A stretch of DNA of 64,000 nucleotides from JAOZHU01 sp964506435 (GCA_964506435.1 CAZDLK010000005.1:1-64000); one strand, 5' to 3'; positions 37,010 to 46,092 are shown, numbered from the stretch's first letter. Numbers and translations are program-made. The notes: a model not told the origin generated them from the letters alone.

Positions 37010-37943
37010 ACAGTTTATCGCTATCGCCAAGGGACTCAGCGTAGATATTTATGCCCCCAACGATGCTTCAATTTCTTTTTTCAATAGTCCGTTTCCCGCT
37101 CATAGGGCGTCAAAGGCTGTTGATATTTACCCGGCTAACGCCAAGTTTGGCGATGTCGCATTATCTCCAATTGAAGGTACTGTCAAGGCAATTCACGAAT
37201 ACTCGTCTCCAAATCTCTATCCAGACAAGCAACCATTGAGTGAGTATCTAGTGCTATTTGAATGCATTACCAATCCTGAGGTCAATGTTAAGATTATACA
37301 TCTTTGTCCATCAGTCAGAGTGGGTGACGAGATTAAGGTTGGTGATAAAATCGGCACTTTCATCCGAAGTGGATACTATCCTTTTTGGGTTGATCCGCAT
37401 CTTCATGTTGAGCTTAGGGATCAAAGAGACGCGGTACGTGCAGGAGGAGGCTATCCGCTGAAAGTGTGGCATGAAAAACAGGCAAAAAAGAGTGGGCTCA
37501 AACCTGCGCCTGAAGGTAATTTGAGTGGAACTGTTACTCATGTTGGCTCTCGATACACAGTGATTCGTCTTAGCAATGACGCTTGGGGGAACATTGGCTA
37601 TTTTTCTGGTTTGAAAGTGTCGGTTGGAAGTAGCGTTGGAATAGTCGATGGGGGGATTCCCTATATTGGATACGGCGGGGTTCTTGTTGATCAGGAAGTG
37701 AAGGTTGGTCAGCATGTATCTTTGGCGGGGACGCGCATTGGCGAGGTAACTTCGGTCTTTAAAAACATATCTAAATTCAGAGTCTATTCATTCAAAGTTA
37801 TGGTCGGTGATTGCGAGTATATGGGTGTTTCATTGAAGCTCAATTTGCAGAGTAATCGTGAAATCAATCTTATTCCCTTAAAGATGGATCCTGTAAATTT
37901 GCGAGGTAGCCACGAAATTTCGATTAAAAAAGTCTCGAAGTGA
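36996..37943 (+). CDS. Barrel-sandwich hybrid (M23-like) protein of unknown role
   Basis: 315 residues; ATG at 36999 or GTG at 36996, overlapping the BioB-like gene by 11-14 nt. The region DVALSPIEGTVKAIHEY, then VRVGDEIKVGDKIGTF and DPHLHVELRD has the order of an M23/LytM or lipoyl-type barrel-sandwich hybrid, including HxH, but the usual first zinc His is not obvious. The second half (about 170-300) repeats beta-rich elements (GGVLVDQEVKVGQHVSLAGT). No signal peptide, so intracellular. Its place in the lipoate operon suggests handling of lipoyl domains; that is inference. Confidence 0.65.
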   Translation: MMTCEQFIAIAKGLSVDIYAPNDASISFFNSPFPAHRASKAVDIYPANAKFGDVALSPIEGTVKAIHEYSSPNLYPDKQPLSEYLVLFECITNPEVNVKIIHLCPSVRVGDEIKVGDKIGTFIRSGYYPFWVDPHLHVELRDQRDAVRAGGGYPLKVWHEKQAKKSGLKPAPEGNLSGTVTHVGSRYTVIRLSNDAWGNIGYFSGLKVSVGSSVGIVDGGIPYIGYGGVLVDQEVKVGQHVSLAGTRIGEVTSVFKNISKFRVYSFKVMVGDCEYMGVSLKLNLQSNREINLIPLKMDPVNLRGSHEISIKKVSK

Positions 37944-37978
37944 ATTGTTATGGAACCTGAAGTAGCGAGGAATAATGA

Positions 37979-38575
37979 ATGACAACCTCTAAAATTGATG
38001 AGATTTGCTGTCTTCTAAAGCAATGTGAAGGAATCTGCTCCATCATCAAGGAACTTAATGACTTGGAACGGAAGAAAATAATGCAGATGGAACTTGAAGA
38101 AGAGAAGAAACTCTTGCAGTTCGGCGCAACTATTGAAAATCAAAGTGTTAAGGAAGCGTTGAGCAGAAATGTTGTGCTTTTGGTGGTAAATAACCAAGAT
38201 TTCGAGTATAAGGAACCTACCATCATACTGAAAGCAGGAGATGAGGTCGTGGGTGAACAGATTCTTGATCTGAACTTGTTGAATGAGCTAAGGGGCAAGC
38301 CAGGACATTTTCTTTCGGGACGTGATTTTATCATATATACGCACAAGCTTAGGAAAATGCGTGGGACTCCATTACGTTTCGTAACGCTTCCATTTTCACT
38401 CCCAAATGAGGAAATTAAAAAGGTTGTCAAGGATCTCCATGGGGCCAAGGACCTTATTTGCGGTTGGCCCTCGAGAACCGTTGATCTTTACATCAAGAAA
38501 CTTTTTAACATAGACGCAATTAACATTAAACTTGGCACTTTGCTTGTTGGCTTTAATATCGAAAAAAAACAATAG
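37979..38575 (+). CDS. Hypothetical protein in lipoate operon 2
   Basis: 198 residues, ATG start. The N-terminal 50 residues are helical and Cys-rich (EICCLLKQCEGICSIIKEL); the rest is alpha/beta without membrane segments. Fifth gene of the plus-strand unit after the M23-like gene (35-nt gap). No family recognised. Its Cys residues 10, 11, 16 and 20 could bind metal. Confidence 0.6.
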   Translation: MTTSKIDEICCLLKQCEGICSIIKELNDLERKKIMQMELEEEKKLLQFGATIENQSVKEALSRNVVLLVVNNQDFEYKEPTIILKAGDEVVGEQILDLNLLNELRGKPGHFLSGRDFIIYTHKLRKMRGTPLRFVTLPFSLPNEEIKKVVKDLHGAKDLICGWPSRTVDLYIKKLFNIDAINIKLGTLLVGFNIEKKQ

Positions 38576-38732
38576 CTCTGGCTCAAATTGTTGCTGCGCT
38601 ATTTGCTTCCTAAGCGAGTCACTTGCGATTTTTGTATTCAGCGGCATGCTGACCCGCGCGCTTAAAATACGCGGTGCATATACTCAGAAGACAACAACTT
38701 GGACCTGTGAAAAATTAACTAGACAATTATAG

Positions 38733-39095
38733 ATGATGCATGTGAGCTTGAGATCGATGGTGACGGTAAACGTGAAACCTGGCGTCTGCAGATTCGACGC
38801 AGTTATAAATGTGAAGAAAGTGCTCAGTGGAGAGGTTGAGATAAGCATCACAAGTCAATGCCCAAACCTTAAGGTGTTCAAAGAAGCGCTATCTAAGGTT
38901 AAAATTTCTGAGGCGGTGGCATTTCCAAATAGAAATGTCATAATTAGAACAGCTGTTGAAATATTGCCGCATTCAGCATGTCCCCTTCCTTGTGCAATAG
39001 TTAAGGCCGTTGAAGCAGAAGTGGGATTTGCTTTGAAAAGGGATGTGACAATATCCTTTGAAAAATCTGTTGATTCTCTAGAAACTAATCAATAA
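38733..39095 (+). CDS. DUF6951-like small protein
   Basis: 120 residues; MVTVNVKPG at 38757 is a likely alternative start. The pattern CRFDAVI, ITSQCPNLKVF and HSACPLPCAIVKAVEAEVGF resembles a small family found near corrinoid methyltransferases in methanogens (DUF6951, from memory). Conserved Cys and His residues suggest metal binding. It follows the lipoate operon after a 157-bp gap. Confidence 0.6.
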   Translation: MMHVSLRSMVTVNVKPGVCRFDAVINVKKVLSGEVEISITSQCPNLKVFKEALSKVKISEAVAFPNRNVIIRTAVEILPHSACPLPCAIVKAVEAEVGFALKRDVTISFEKSVDSLETNQ

Positions 39096-39328
39096 CAAAG
39101 ATAGGTTTTCAGCTAATGAGAAAACGAGGAGTCTGCCTCCACAGTTGATTTAGGCAAGCAGTCCAGATTTTCATCTGTATTACAGGCGCTAGCTTATCGT
39201 TCATGTTTAATCCTCTTTTGTTGTTTCAAGATTTATTTACTGCGTGTGGCGCTTGCACCACCATAGAAGTTGCTATCTACCTGTTCAGATTTCTGTTGAT
39301 TGAACGTAACTAAACGTGAGCTTTGTAG

Positions 39329-39994
39329 TTAATTTATCAAGATTAGACCGTTTAGAGTCATGTTTTCTTTTGTACCCCACTTGAGTTCTAACCCTGCATT
39401 CTTGGCGGTCTGGTTAACGTCTATGCCCATTGCCTCCATACTTGGTCTTGCCTCCCACGGGTGTTTGCAAGGCCATTTCAGATCGCATGTGCTACATAAA
39501 TTACAGTTGCCTACCAGTAGGCCAAGTGAAAGATAATATCCCTTGTTTGCGGCTTCTCGTTCAACGGCAGCGACGACGGCACGAAGTTTTTTCCCTCCTG
39601 TTTCTTTTACACTGGTTTCAAGACGCTTAAGAAATTCCTCATCTTTCAGCAATTCTGTGAGTCGTGCCCCTTCGCCCTTTATGCATTTCTTAATTTCTTC
39701 CTCTATGGGAATATCTATTTGAACCATGATAGCGGAATTGTATTTCGCTGCGATCTCTCTAAACTCCTTCACGCTCGGGGTGTAGGGAGGACACATAAGA
39801 TTTTTTCCATAATTTGCGCATGGTGGATACCTACATTTTAGTTGAACTCTTTCATCAATCACTATCAATCTAGCGTCTATTGCCCGCACCCTAGTTGCCC
39901 CATTTTTGATGGCAACATTACAAAGCTCTTCTAAATCGGCTTCTTTGCAGTTTGCTCCCAAAGACAATAACACCTTGAGCGGTTCAGTGGTCAA
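39329..39994 (-). CDS. DUF2284-family predicted metal-binding protein
   Basis: 221 residues. The family hallmarks are the N-terminal CRYPPCANYGKNLMCPPYTP and the C-terminal CNLCSTCDLKWPCKHP followed by RPSMEAMGID. The Cys-rich ends probably bind Fe-S or another metal. Members often lie near corrinoid methyltransferases. The TTG at 39994 is close to a TTTATA promoter element at 40001-40006, so a GTG at 39973 is also possible. Divergent from the MoxR/vWA operon and shares its palindrome. Confidence 0.8.
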   Translation of the reverse strand: MTTEPLKVLLSLGANCKEADLEELCNVAIKNGATRVRAIDARLIVIDERVQLKCRYPPCANYGKNLMCPPYTPSVKEFREIAAKYNSAIMVQIDIPIEEEIKKCIKGEGARLTELLKDEEFLKRLETSVKETGGKKLRAVVAAVEREAANKGYYLSLGLLVGNCNLCSTCDLKWPCKHPWEARPSMEAMGIDVNQTAKNAGLELKWGTKENMTLNGLILIN

Positions 39995-40000
39995 GAGTTG

Positions 40001-40047
40001 TATAAATAAAAGTGGTTATTACCTTTGTAACTAACCATAACCTATAA
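40001..40047. promoter_or_regulatory. Divergent promoter with shared GTTAC-type palindrome
   Basis: Box ATTAC-CTTT-GTAAC at 40018-40031. Rightward: 11 bp, then TATAA at 40043-40047 for the MoxR/vWA operon. Leftward: 11 bp, then TTTATA at 40006-40001 for the DUF2284 gene. One operator thus appears to serve both. Confidence 0.72.
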
Positions 40048-40103
40048 GCAAAAGCATTTACCGTTGGGTTGAATACGTCTGCGACTATTCGAAGGGATCA
40101 AAG

Positions 40104-40352
40104 ATGAGAGATATCGGGAAGGTGTACGGATTAAACGGCAAGGAAATAAACTGTTGTGTGGGTGTCAACATTGCTGTCAGCGTTGTGCCCTCAGATAAGT
40201 CGTTCACAATGAGTGGCATAAGGCTTTTTGCAGTTGCAACCGACCTCTCCATATGCGATAAATGCTCAGAAAGAGAAAGCTGCAAAATTGACGAAAAGGA
40301 ACTGCTTAAGAAAACGCAAAGTTATCTAATAAAAAAGAATGTTTTTCCATAG
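40104..40352 (+). CDS. Small cysteine-containing protein, first gene of MoxR/vWA operon
   Basis: 82 residues; ATG with a good GAAGGGA ribosome binding site. Contains CC at 17-18 and CDKCSERESC near residues 51-60, enough for a zinc or Fe-S site. No family recognised. It is the first gene after the shared palindrome and TATA at 40018-40047 and is followed by the MoxR gene after 37 nt. Confidence 0.65.
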   Translation: MRDIGKVYGLNGKEINCCVGVNIAVSVVPSDKSFTMSGIRLFAVATDLSICDKCSERESCKIDEKELLKKTQSYLIKKNVFP

Positions 40353-40389
40353 CTGCAATTGAAGATTTGACTGAATGAGCTGAAAGAAA

Positions 40390-41295
40390 ATGTTTGAGGT
40401 ACGTGAAAAACCAGCCGAATTCAAGGACATGTTTACCCGCCATGTTATTTCCAAACTCTCCGAAGTTAGAATAGTACTGGATGGTCAATACAAGAAAGCG
40501 TATGAATTGCTAGATGACGCGGTATCAGCTCGACTGACTCCAATAATCATCGGCCCTCCTGGGGTTGGCAAATCGCTTCTCGCAAGAAAATTTGCCTATG
40601 ACACACAGCGACCATTTTATGAAATATTCTTTGATGAACTCATGAGCCCAACTCATCTTGTTGGCACTTTCAATCCCGCTCTTCTGATCAACAAAGGGTA
40701 CTGCTTGGAGGCGTTTGAACCTGGACCGCTGCTGCTTGCCATGCTCAGTGGCGGCGTGTTTGTGGCTCAAGAGTTAAACAGGGCTTCGGAATTTTGCCAG
40801 AACAGCTTCTTGGAGCCTCTTGAAGAAAGGACACTTCGCATTCACAAACTTGGTCGCATAAGGGCTAGCGATGACTTCGTTTTCATAGCGGTCGCAAATC
40901 CCTACGAGTTCGCTGGAGCCCATAGGATCTCGGAAGCCCTTAGAGACAGACTGCACGTATGGATCACGTTGTCCTACCCGGAAAAGGAAGTTGAACAGAA
41001 GATTATATCTGCCAATTGCCCAGAACAAAAACTTGACCAAGACCTCCTAGACAAAACTTATAATCTGATCCGTGCAGCCAGAGAAAGTGAAGAATTCTCA
41101 AAACTGATTTCACTAAGATCTGGCATATCCATAGCCCGAATAGCTGCACGTTACAACGAAATGGACTTGCTTAATGATGATACGTTTGTTGAAATTGCAT
41201 ACCATTCGCTTTTGAATGTCGCCGCGGAGAAAAATACCAGAGTAAATGAGGAAAAACTGAAAGAAATTCTGAGGAAGAGTCTTGCTTGCAAGTAG
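40390..41295 (+). CDS. MoxR-family AAA+ ATPase
   Basis: 301 residues. Walker A GPPGVGKSLL near residue 57; Walker B region GGVFVAQELNRAS; sensor 1 FIAVANPYEFAG; arginine finger region SEALRDRLHV. MoxR proteins act with vWA partners as chaperones that insert metals or activate enzyme complexes. The vWA partner is encoded 270 nt downstream in the same operon. In this setting the target may be a corrinoid or metal-dependent protein; inference from context. Confidence 0.88.
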   Translation: MFEVREKPAEFKDMFTRHVISKLSEVRIVLDGQYKKAYELLDDAVSARLTPIIIGPPGVGKSLLARKFAYDTQRPFYEIFFDELMSPTHLVGTFNPALLINKGYCLEAFEPGPLLLAMLSGGVFVAQELNRASEFCQNSFLEPLEERTLRIHKLGRIRASDDFVFIAVANPYEFAGAHRISEALRDRLHVWITLSYPEKEVEQKIISANCPEQKLDQDLLDKTYNLIRAARESEEFSKLISLRSGISIARIAARYNEMDLLNDDTFVEIAYHSLLNVAAEKNTRVNEEKLKEILRKSLACK

Positions 41296-41297
41296 AA

Positions 41298-41555
41298 ATG
41301 GGAGATTTCATTGCGAAATTTGCGGTTGAATATGCCGTCCGTTTCCGTGAGCAACCGAAAGTACGTGAGACAGCTATGGCTAGCACGAGGCAAACAATAG
41401 CAATTGCTAAACTTGTTTTTGCGAGGTATATGAAAAATGGTGAGTTAACAGACAATGATTTCATGGAAGCAGCTGTTGTTACATCGCACCCGAGTGTGCA
41501 GAAAATCGCGGAGGAAGTGGCTAAAGAAACCCTGACTAAACTGCGTCGGGAGTGA
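41298..41555 (+). CDS. Small protein repeating the vWA protein N-terminal domain
   Basis: About 85 residues from ATG 41298 (a TTG at 41286 would overlap MoxR by 10 nt). It contains TRQTIAIAKLVFARY, NDFMEAAVVTSHPSVQKIAEEVAKETL. This aligns with the first ~85 residues of the next protein (IRQPIAIAKLLSAI, NDFIEAATVTSYVAIRTDVERIARETL). It is therefore a stand-alone copy of that domain, perhaps a lid or adaptor of the MoxR ATPase. Confidence 0.75.
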   Translation: MGDFIAKFAVEYAVRFREQPKVRETAMASTRQTIAIAKLVFARYMKNGELTDNDFMEAAVVTSHPSVQKIAEEVAKETLTKLRRE

Positions 41556-41568
41556 GCAGTATAAATGG

Positions 41569-42756
41569 GTGGTTGAAAAAAAGTTGAGCACAGATGTGCA
41601 GGTAGACATAGCGAGATTTGTGGCTGAGTTCACCAGTCGTATGCGCAGGTCACCTATGATTCCTCAAGCCTTTAAGCCAAGTATCCGCCAACCTATCGCC
41701 ATTGCTAAGCTCCTTTCTGCTATACGTGTGAAGAACCACCGCCTGCTAAGCAACGACTTCATAGAAGCTGCCACGGTAACATCATATGTGGCCATTAGAA
41801 CTGATGTTGAGAGAATTGCCCGAGAAACGTTAGCAGACTTGACCTGCACTTCCGCAAAAGCATCAATCGAGCTTGCAGCCAAAATGGCAGAAGCATTAGG
41901 GTTCAAAGCCTCTGATGAAGAAATTCTCAACCTTTGGTTCAAGCGCCACGACGAACTCGCAGAAGAAGAAAAGAAAGCGCTTCTTGAGAAAGCTAGGCAA
42001 GCCTTGACTAACCTAGGTCTATATTATGCACAGCGATTCATAAACAACTTCTATACATCGGGTCCTGGACCTGAGAAAGGATACGCTATACGAAAGTACA
42101 GGTTCGGAATCGACGACGTAACAGCTATCGACTTTGAATTAACCCTTGAGGATGCGATAGCTGAAGACAAAAAAAGTGAGTATCTTTCTTACGAAGACTT
42201 TCGAACACGACAGGTTAGGCGAGAAAGGCGCAGTGTGCTCTACCTTCAAGACGCCAGCGCCAGCTTTGACTATCGAGTTTTACTCAACTGCGCGATATGC
42301 GGTTCCATGCTAATCTATGGCCTGCCCCGAGACGACAAGACTGCAATTGCACTCTTCTCTGATGATGTAGCAGTCCTCAAGGAGATTTCAAACAGAGAAG
42401 ATGCTACATCACTTAGAGACAGGCTGCTTTCAATAAAGCCGCTAGGCGGCACAAACATATCAAAAGCAATCAAATGGGCGCGAATGCAGTTTGAACAAGT
42501 TGGAAGAAACCACGCAAAATTCTGTCTCGTCTTTTCAGACATGGGTTTCCAAATTGATGACGTAGAGCGGTCACTGAATGATATTTCGAAACTCCAACAT
42601 CTGGGAGTCAAAATTATCTTCCTGAAGTTTAAGCCTTTCACTCACTATTACCAAGAAGGGATAAAAATGTTAGATGAAATGGGCTGCAAGATGGTTAACG
42701 TTGAGAATATTTTGGATTTTCCAGAGTTTGTGAGCAGAATAATCAGTCCTAATTGA
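41569..42756 (+). CDS. vWA-domain protein, MoxR partner
   Basis: 395 residues, GTG start. Residues 1-85 are the repeated helical domain shared with the preceding protein. The C-terminal vWA domain (about 225-390) has an intact MIDAS: DASASF, the Thr in GGTNISKAI, and the Asp in VFSDMGF. The middle region (about 100-220) is helical. Metal-dependent binding to the MoxR ATPase is expected. End of the operon that begins at 40104. Confidence 0.85.
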   Translation: MVEKKLSTDVQVDIARFVAEFTSRMRRSPMIPQAFKPSIRQPIAIAKLLSAIRVKNHRLLSNDFIEAATVTSYVAIRTDVERIARETLADLTCTSAKASIELAAKMAEALGFKASDEEILNLWFKRHDELAEEEKKALLEKARQALTNLGLYYAQRFINNFYTSGPGPEKGYAIRKYRFGIDDVTAIDFELTLEDAIAEDKKSEYLSYEDFRTRQVRRERRSVLYLQDASASFDYRVLLNCAICGSMLIYGLPRDDKTAIALFSDDVAVLKEISNREDATSLRDRLLSIKPLGGTNISKAIKWARMQFEQVGRNHAKFCLVFSDMGFQIDDVERSLNDISKLQHLGVKIIFLKFKPFTHYYQEGIKMLDEMGCKMVNVENILDFPEFVSRIISPN

Positions 42757-42834
42757 ATGACCTGCTAAGCTGGCTTTTCCATAAATGATTTGTTCTTAAT
42801 AAGCGCGCTCTTATAATTGAACGGTACTATCAGT

Positions 42835-43335
42835 TTATTTCTGGCCGAATGTTGCATTCTTTAAAGCTCGTGTGTACATGTTTGATGATACCCCTGCGAC
42901 CAATCCACCTATAGCGTCGTTCGTGATTGGCCCTAGCTTATTTAGTATTCCTGGTTTGGCTTGGTCAAATCGGGTGAATTCGAAGATTCCTCTTACTCCT
43001 GCAAGGTAGTTGGCTATGGCTAATCCTAGCAGTTCGTCGGCTACGAGTCCTGGTCGTCCCATGAATCTTTCTTGTGATAAGCCGGGAATTAGCCCTTTTT
43101 CAGCGTCTTCTTGTGCTCGGAAGCAGGCGACTTCCAAAGTTGCGACATTCACATCTGACAGGGCATCAAGGAATTCTTCTCGGAGCATGTCGGCGGCTGT
43201 TTCTTCGGTTTCTAAACCAGGGTGAGGAACAAAGAGTTCAAGCGCCGTGTCTATGAGGTCTTTTAATGATATACCTTTCTTTTCTAGAAATTTAAGTAAA
43301 TGTGGTTTTTCAGCGTTCATGGCTCTTAATTCCAT
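42835..43335 (-). CDS. cobZ: CobZ-like alpha-ribazole phosphatase
   Basis: About 166 residues from ATG 43335; further candidate starts are TTG 43374 and ATG 43320. The sequence PHPGLETEETAADMLREEF, DELLGLAIANYLAGVRGIFEF, RFDQAKPGILNKLGP and DDxIGGL-like NDAIGGLVAGVSS fits the PgpA-related archaeal CobZ family, which dephosphorylates alpha-ribazole-5'-phosphate in cobamide nucleotide-loop assembly. A role in corrinoid supply suits the neighbouring RamA and corrinoid genes. PgpA-type lipid phosphatase is the alternative. Confidence 0.65.
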   Translation of the reverse strand: MELRAMNAEKPHLLKFLEKKGISLKDLIDTALELFVPHPGLETEETAADMLREEFLDALSDVNVATLEVACFRAQEDAEKGLIPGLSQERFMGRPGLVADELLGLAIANYLAGVRGIFEFTRFDQAKPGILNKLGPITNDAIGGLVAGVSSNMYTRALKNATFGQK

Positions 43336-43386
43336 TTTCAATGATAAGGTAACACGTATGCGCGCCAAAACCAAAAATAGAGAGAA

Positions 43387-45078
43387 TCACCATGCTTTTT
43401 TCCCCGGTTCAAATTCTAAGTCGTTATATACAAACACCTTTGAGGGGCATTCCATCTCGCATTTTAAGCAAGGGTGACCGGTGCATCTCTCGCTAGCCAC
43501 CGATATCTCGTATCCATTGTTTTTCTCAGAGACTTTCAGAGCTTTCGACATACATACATTTTCGCACATTCTGCAGCCTTTGCAGCCGTCAAAGACTTTT
43601 GTTAAGAGGATGCCAACATGAGGGATAATGTGCAGTCCCTTCTTGCCGAATACTGGAATGTCCCTAACCACAACCCTGTGAACCTTAGGCTCAATTCTTC
43701 TATCTGGATAATGTGGTATCTTGAATCTTTCCTCGATTTTTAGGCGTTTTTCCTGTTTTAGGCCATGCTCCCAATGGTCCATCTCCACGATGTATGCTTT
43801 CTTGAAGACATCATCCCGTACGAACGCAAAGTAGGTTGGTTTCATTGTGTCGGCCATTTTTTGCATCCTGTCGAGCCATTCTGTGTCAAGAGCTATGCTA
43901 TCGGCCATGGCTAATGACGTGTTGCCAACCTGATATATTTCGTGAACTGTTGGCAGCACTAGGCCCATGTCTTGTGCCTTCAGTGCATCCACGTAGGTTC
44001 CGCTGGCGCCACATAGATACATCGTTTTGATGTCGTTGAAAGATATTCCACTTTTTTCGACTAGTGCTTGATGCCCTGACTTAAAGGCTGCAAAGCAACG
44101 CGTTGCATTAATGTAATCTTTCTGGGTGAAGTAAATATCATGTTCTTTGGTTAGATGTATGAGCCTGTCTGGTGTCATTATGTATGGAGGGGTGCGTCTG
44201 ATTAGTCCGTTCTTAAATCCTACGGCCATCGCTGCGATGGTTCCGGTTCCTGTGATACCTTTTGGCTCTGTATAGGTGGAACACGTGTTTACCATTTCAC
44301 CGTTGGCTGGGTGTACAAAGTAACTGTCTTCCGACAACATATCCTTGTTGAGTACTTTGACTTTCCATGCTTCATTATCGATAAGGCTTATGTCAGATAT
44401 GGCTCTAGGAGAGGCAAGTACACCCTTTTCTATTTCTCCGCCTTCTATTGCAGGTCCCGCTGAACAAGATCCCGTGTATATGATGTCTCCAACCTTGAGG
44501 CCGATTTCGGCGTTCGTGCCATAATCCGTAACCATGCAACACTCTTTTTGTTCAAGTATTCCTGATTTAATGAGCATAGCCAAGGCGTCAGCGCCGATTT
44601 GCTGTCTGATTGCTGGAGGAATGAATACTTGCGCTTCAGGATCTATCTCTAAGCCTAACGAGCCTGCATCGACAGTAGTGGATCGTCTATCTAGCCTCTT
44701 TACACCCAGCCTTTCCAGCTTGTGATCACCACCAAAGGCTAGGTCTCGGCATTCGATTCCCTGAAAAATTGACAGCTGAGTGGGATTTCCACAGACAGCT
44801 AAGCGTTTCACGTTCTTAAGTTCAACTTCAAGGGATGCTAGCAGCGTGTTTACAGTGTCTACTATTATCTTGTTTGCAACATCACTTCCTGTTGCTACTG
44901 CAAAGTGCAGATGATCGATTACGTTTCCGCCGGGCAATGGGTTGTGCAATGATATTGCAGTGGAAACAATCTCTTTTTTTTCAGAATCGATAGCCTGTGC
45001 TCTTAAACCGCTTGTTCCAATGTCTACGCCTACTACTAGCTCCATTGCATCGTCCACGTCCACGCGCCAAGTTGTCAT
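43387..45078 (-). CDS. RamA-like corrinoid protein reductive activase
   Basis: 563 residues. ASKHA-type N-terminal domain (VVGVDIGTSGLRAQAID at about 14), central DUF4445-like region, and two C-terminal [4Fe-4S] motifs CKGCRMCENVC and CTGHPCLKCEMEC. RamA proteins use ATP to reduce Co(II) to Co(I) on corrinoid proteins so that methyl transfer can resume. Its target here is probably the corrinoid protein at 47135. The promoter carries the GTTAC box. ATG at 45045 (MELVVG) is an alternative start. Confidence 0.85.
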   Translation of the reverse strand: MTTWRVDVDDAMELVVGVDIGTSGLRAQAIDSEKKEIVSTAISLHNPLPGGNVIDHLHFAVATGSDVANKIIVDTVNTLLASLEVELKNVKRLAVCGNPTQLSIFQGIECRDLAFGGDHKLERLGVKRLDRRSTTVDAGSLGLEIDPEAQVFIPPAIRQQIGADALAMLIKSGILEQKECCMVTDYGTNAEIGLKVGDIIYTGSCSAGPAIEGGEIEKGVLASPRAISDISLIDNEAWKVKVLNKDMLSEDSYFVHPANGEMVNTCSTYTEPKGITGTGTIAAMAVGFKNGLIRRTPPYIMTPDRLIHLTKEHDIYFTQKDYINATRCFAAFKSGHQALVEKSGISFNDIKTMYLCGASGTYVDALKAQDMGLVLPTVHEIYQVGNTSLAMADSIALDTEWLDRMQKMADTMKPTYFAFVRDDVFKKAYIVEMDHWEHGLKQEKRLKIEERFKIPHYPDRRIEPKVHRVVVRDIPVFGKKGLHIIPHVGILLTKVFDGCKGCRMCENVCMSKALKVSEKNNGYEISVASERCTGHPCLKCEMECPSKVFVYNDLEFEPGKKAW

Positions 45079-45140
45079 CGCGCAAAGGATTCTTTCGGTC
45101 TGATGTGTAAAAAGACCAAATGTCAGGATGTGTTCGCAGT

Positions 45141-45170
45141 TTATAAGATGCAGTAAATTGCACGGGTAAC
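45141..45170 (-). promoter_or_regulatory. GTTAC palindrome + TATA: RamA-like gene promoter
   Basis: Minus strand: GTTAC-CCGT-GCAAT at 45170-45157, then 11 bp, then TATAA at 45145-45141. About 60 bp around this site (45121-45180) closely resemble 55511-55570 upstream of the ubiquitin-like operon. Confidence 0.7.
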
Positions 45171-45303
45171 AAACTCTATTCGAAATAGGTGCAAATCTTA
45201 AAAGATGGAATGGTAAGTCTGCGATTTTTCCGAACTTCGCTTTAGCGGAGACAAGCTGCTGGATTCTAGCTAAATTCCTTACGGATAGTCAGTGAGTGTA
45301 TGC

Positions 45304-45489
45304 TCAGACGAAATAGATGATTAGAGCAACTATATCCAAGATTCCGATAACGACGTTGAGGCCAATGACCGCTTTCAGGACTTTCATGAATACTTGCATT
45401 TTTTTGGCTCCCATCTGCACTGCAACGACGCTTGCCAATACAACTATCGCACTTACCATCAACATTATTACTGCAAATTCTGGCAACAT
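45304..45489 (-). CDS. Two-helix small membrane protein
   Basis: 61 residues, nearly all hydrophobic: PEFAVIMLMVSAIVVLASVV and KAVIGLNVVIGILDIVALII, with a short Lys-rich loop between. ATG with a strong GGAGGG ribosome binding site. Lies between RamA and SCP2-like genes on the same strand. Function unknown. Confidence 0.65.
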   Translation of the reverse strand: MLPEFAVIMLMVSAIVVLASVVAVQMGAKKMQVFMKVLKAVIGLNVVIGILDIVALIIYFV

Positions 45490-45581
45490 ATATCAATTCC
45501 CTCCTTTTGTGTTTTTCAGAAATGTGATGTGTAATATGTCAAAAGAAGAAGGATGAAGCAGCTGTATCTCCCCGCTGGGTT

Positions 45582-45926
45582 TTAAGAGAGTATTGGATTT
45601 AGCTTGAGTAGTTCCGTTAGGGCGCCATCAATTCTTATCGCGCCTGTGTTCATTGCTTCCATGGGGCCAATTTTCTTATCGAAGACATCTCTCATTGTGT
45701 CTGTCGTCCAATAGATGGTTGCCACTGCTTCATTCTTTTTAATCGCGTTTTCAGTTTTTTCAACGTTGCCGTCCATGGCAACTTTGATCCAGTAGCCAAC
45801 GTTTATGTCCGTGAACATTATCTGAAAGGCCTTACCCCATCCTTCAAATAGAATGGCGTTGTAATTGATTTTTTCAATCAATCTATTGATAAGCTCCTCA
45901 GCCAGTTTTTGCTTACTCTCCGTCAT
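45582..45926 (-). CDS. SCP2-like sterol carrier domain protein
   Basis: About 114 residues. The pattern AFQIMFTDINVGYWIKVAMDGNVEK, ATIYWTTDTMRDVFDKKIGPMEAMNTGAIRIDGALTELLKL fits the SCP2 fold: a small lipid or hydrophobe-binding domain. SCP2-like genes are often near corrinoid methyltransferases in archaea. GTG 45938 is the alternative start; the ATG at 45926 has GGTGA upstream. Controlled by the box at 45986-45999. A decayed copy of part of this gene lies at 55562-55620. Confidence 0.8.
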   Translation of the reverse strand: MTESKQKLAEELINRLIEKINYNAILFEGWGKAFQIMFTDINVGYWIKVAMDGNVEKTENAIKKNEAVATIYWTTDTMRDVFDKKIGPMEAMNTGAIRIDGALTELLKLNPILS

Positions 45927-45968
45927 TAATTCTTTCACCCTGTACGGTTGATTATTTAGTCGTAGTCT

Positions 45969-45999
45969 TTATATTATGGTGGTAGGTTACAGGCGTAAC
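45969..45999 (-). promoter_or_regulatory. GTTAC palindrome + TATA: SCP2-like gene promoter
   Basis: Perfect box GTTAC-AGGC-GTAAC on + (45986-45999). On the minus strand it is followed after 12 bp by TATAA (45973-45969). The same box also lies upstream of the TrmB gene on the other strand. Confidence 0.72.
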
Positions 46000-46042
46000 T
46001 TACTAGTCTCTTTATATTACACTAGTAGGTTACTAATGTAAC
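45986..46042 (+). promoter_or_regulatory. TrmB gene promoter with two GTTAC palindromes
   Basis: Box 1 (45986-45999) lies 13 bp upstream of TATATT at 46013-46018. Box 2, a perfect GTTAC-TAAT-GTAAC at 46029-46042, covers the expected transcription start. Box 1 could activate and box 2 could repress, which would give autoregulation. Confidence 0.72.
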
Positions 46043-46092
46043 TAACCAAGATAGCAGTTATTGAGTCAAAGGTTGGATGGGCGTGTAGAGAA

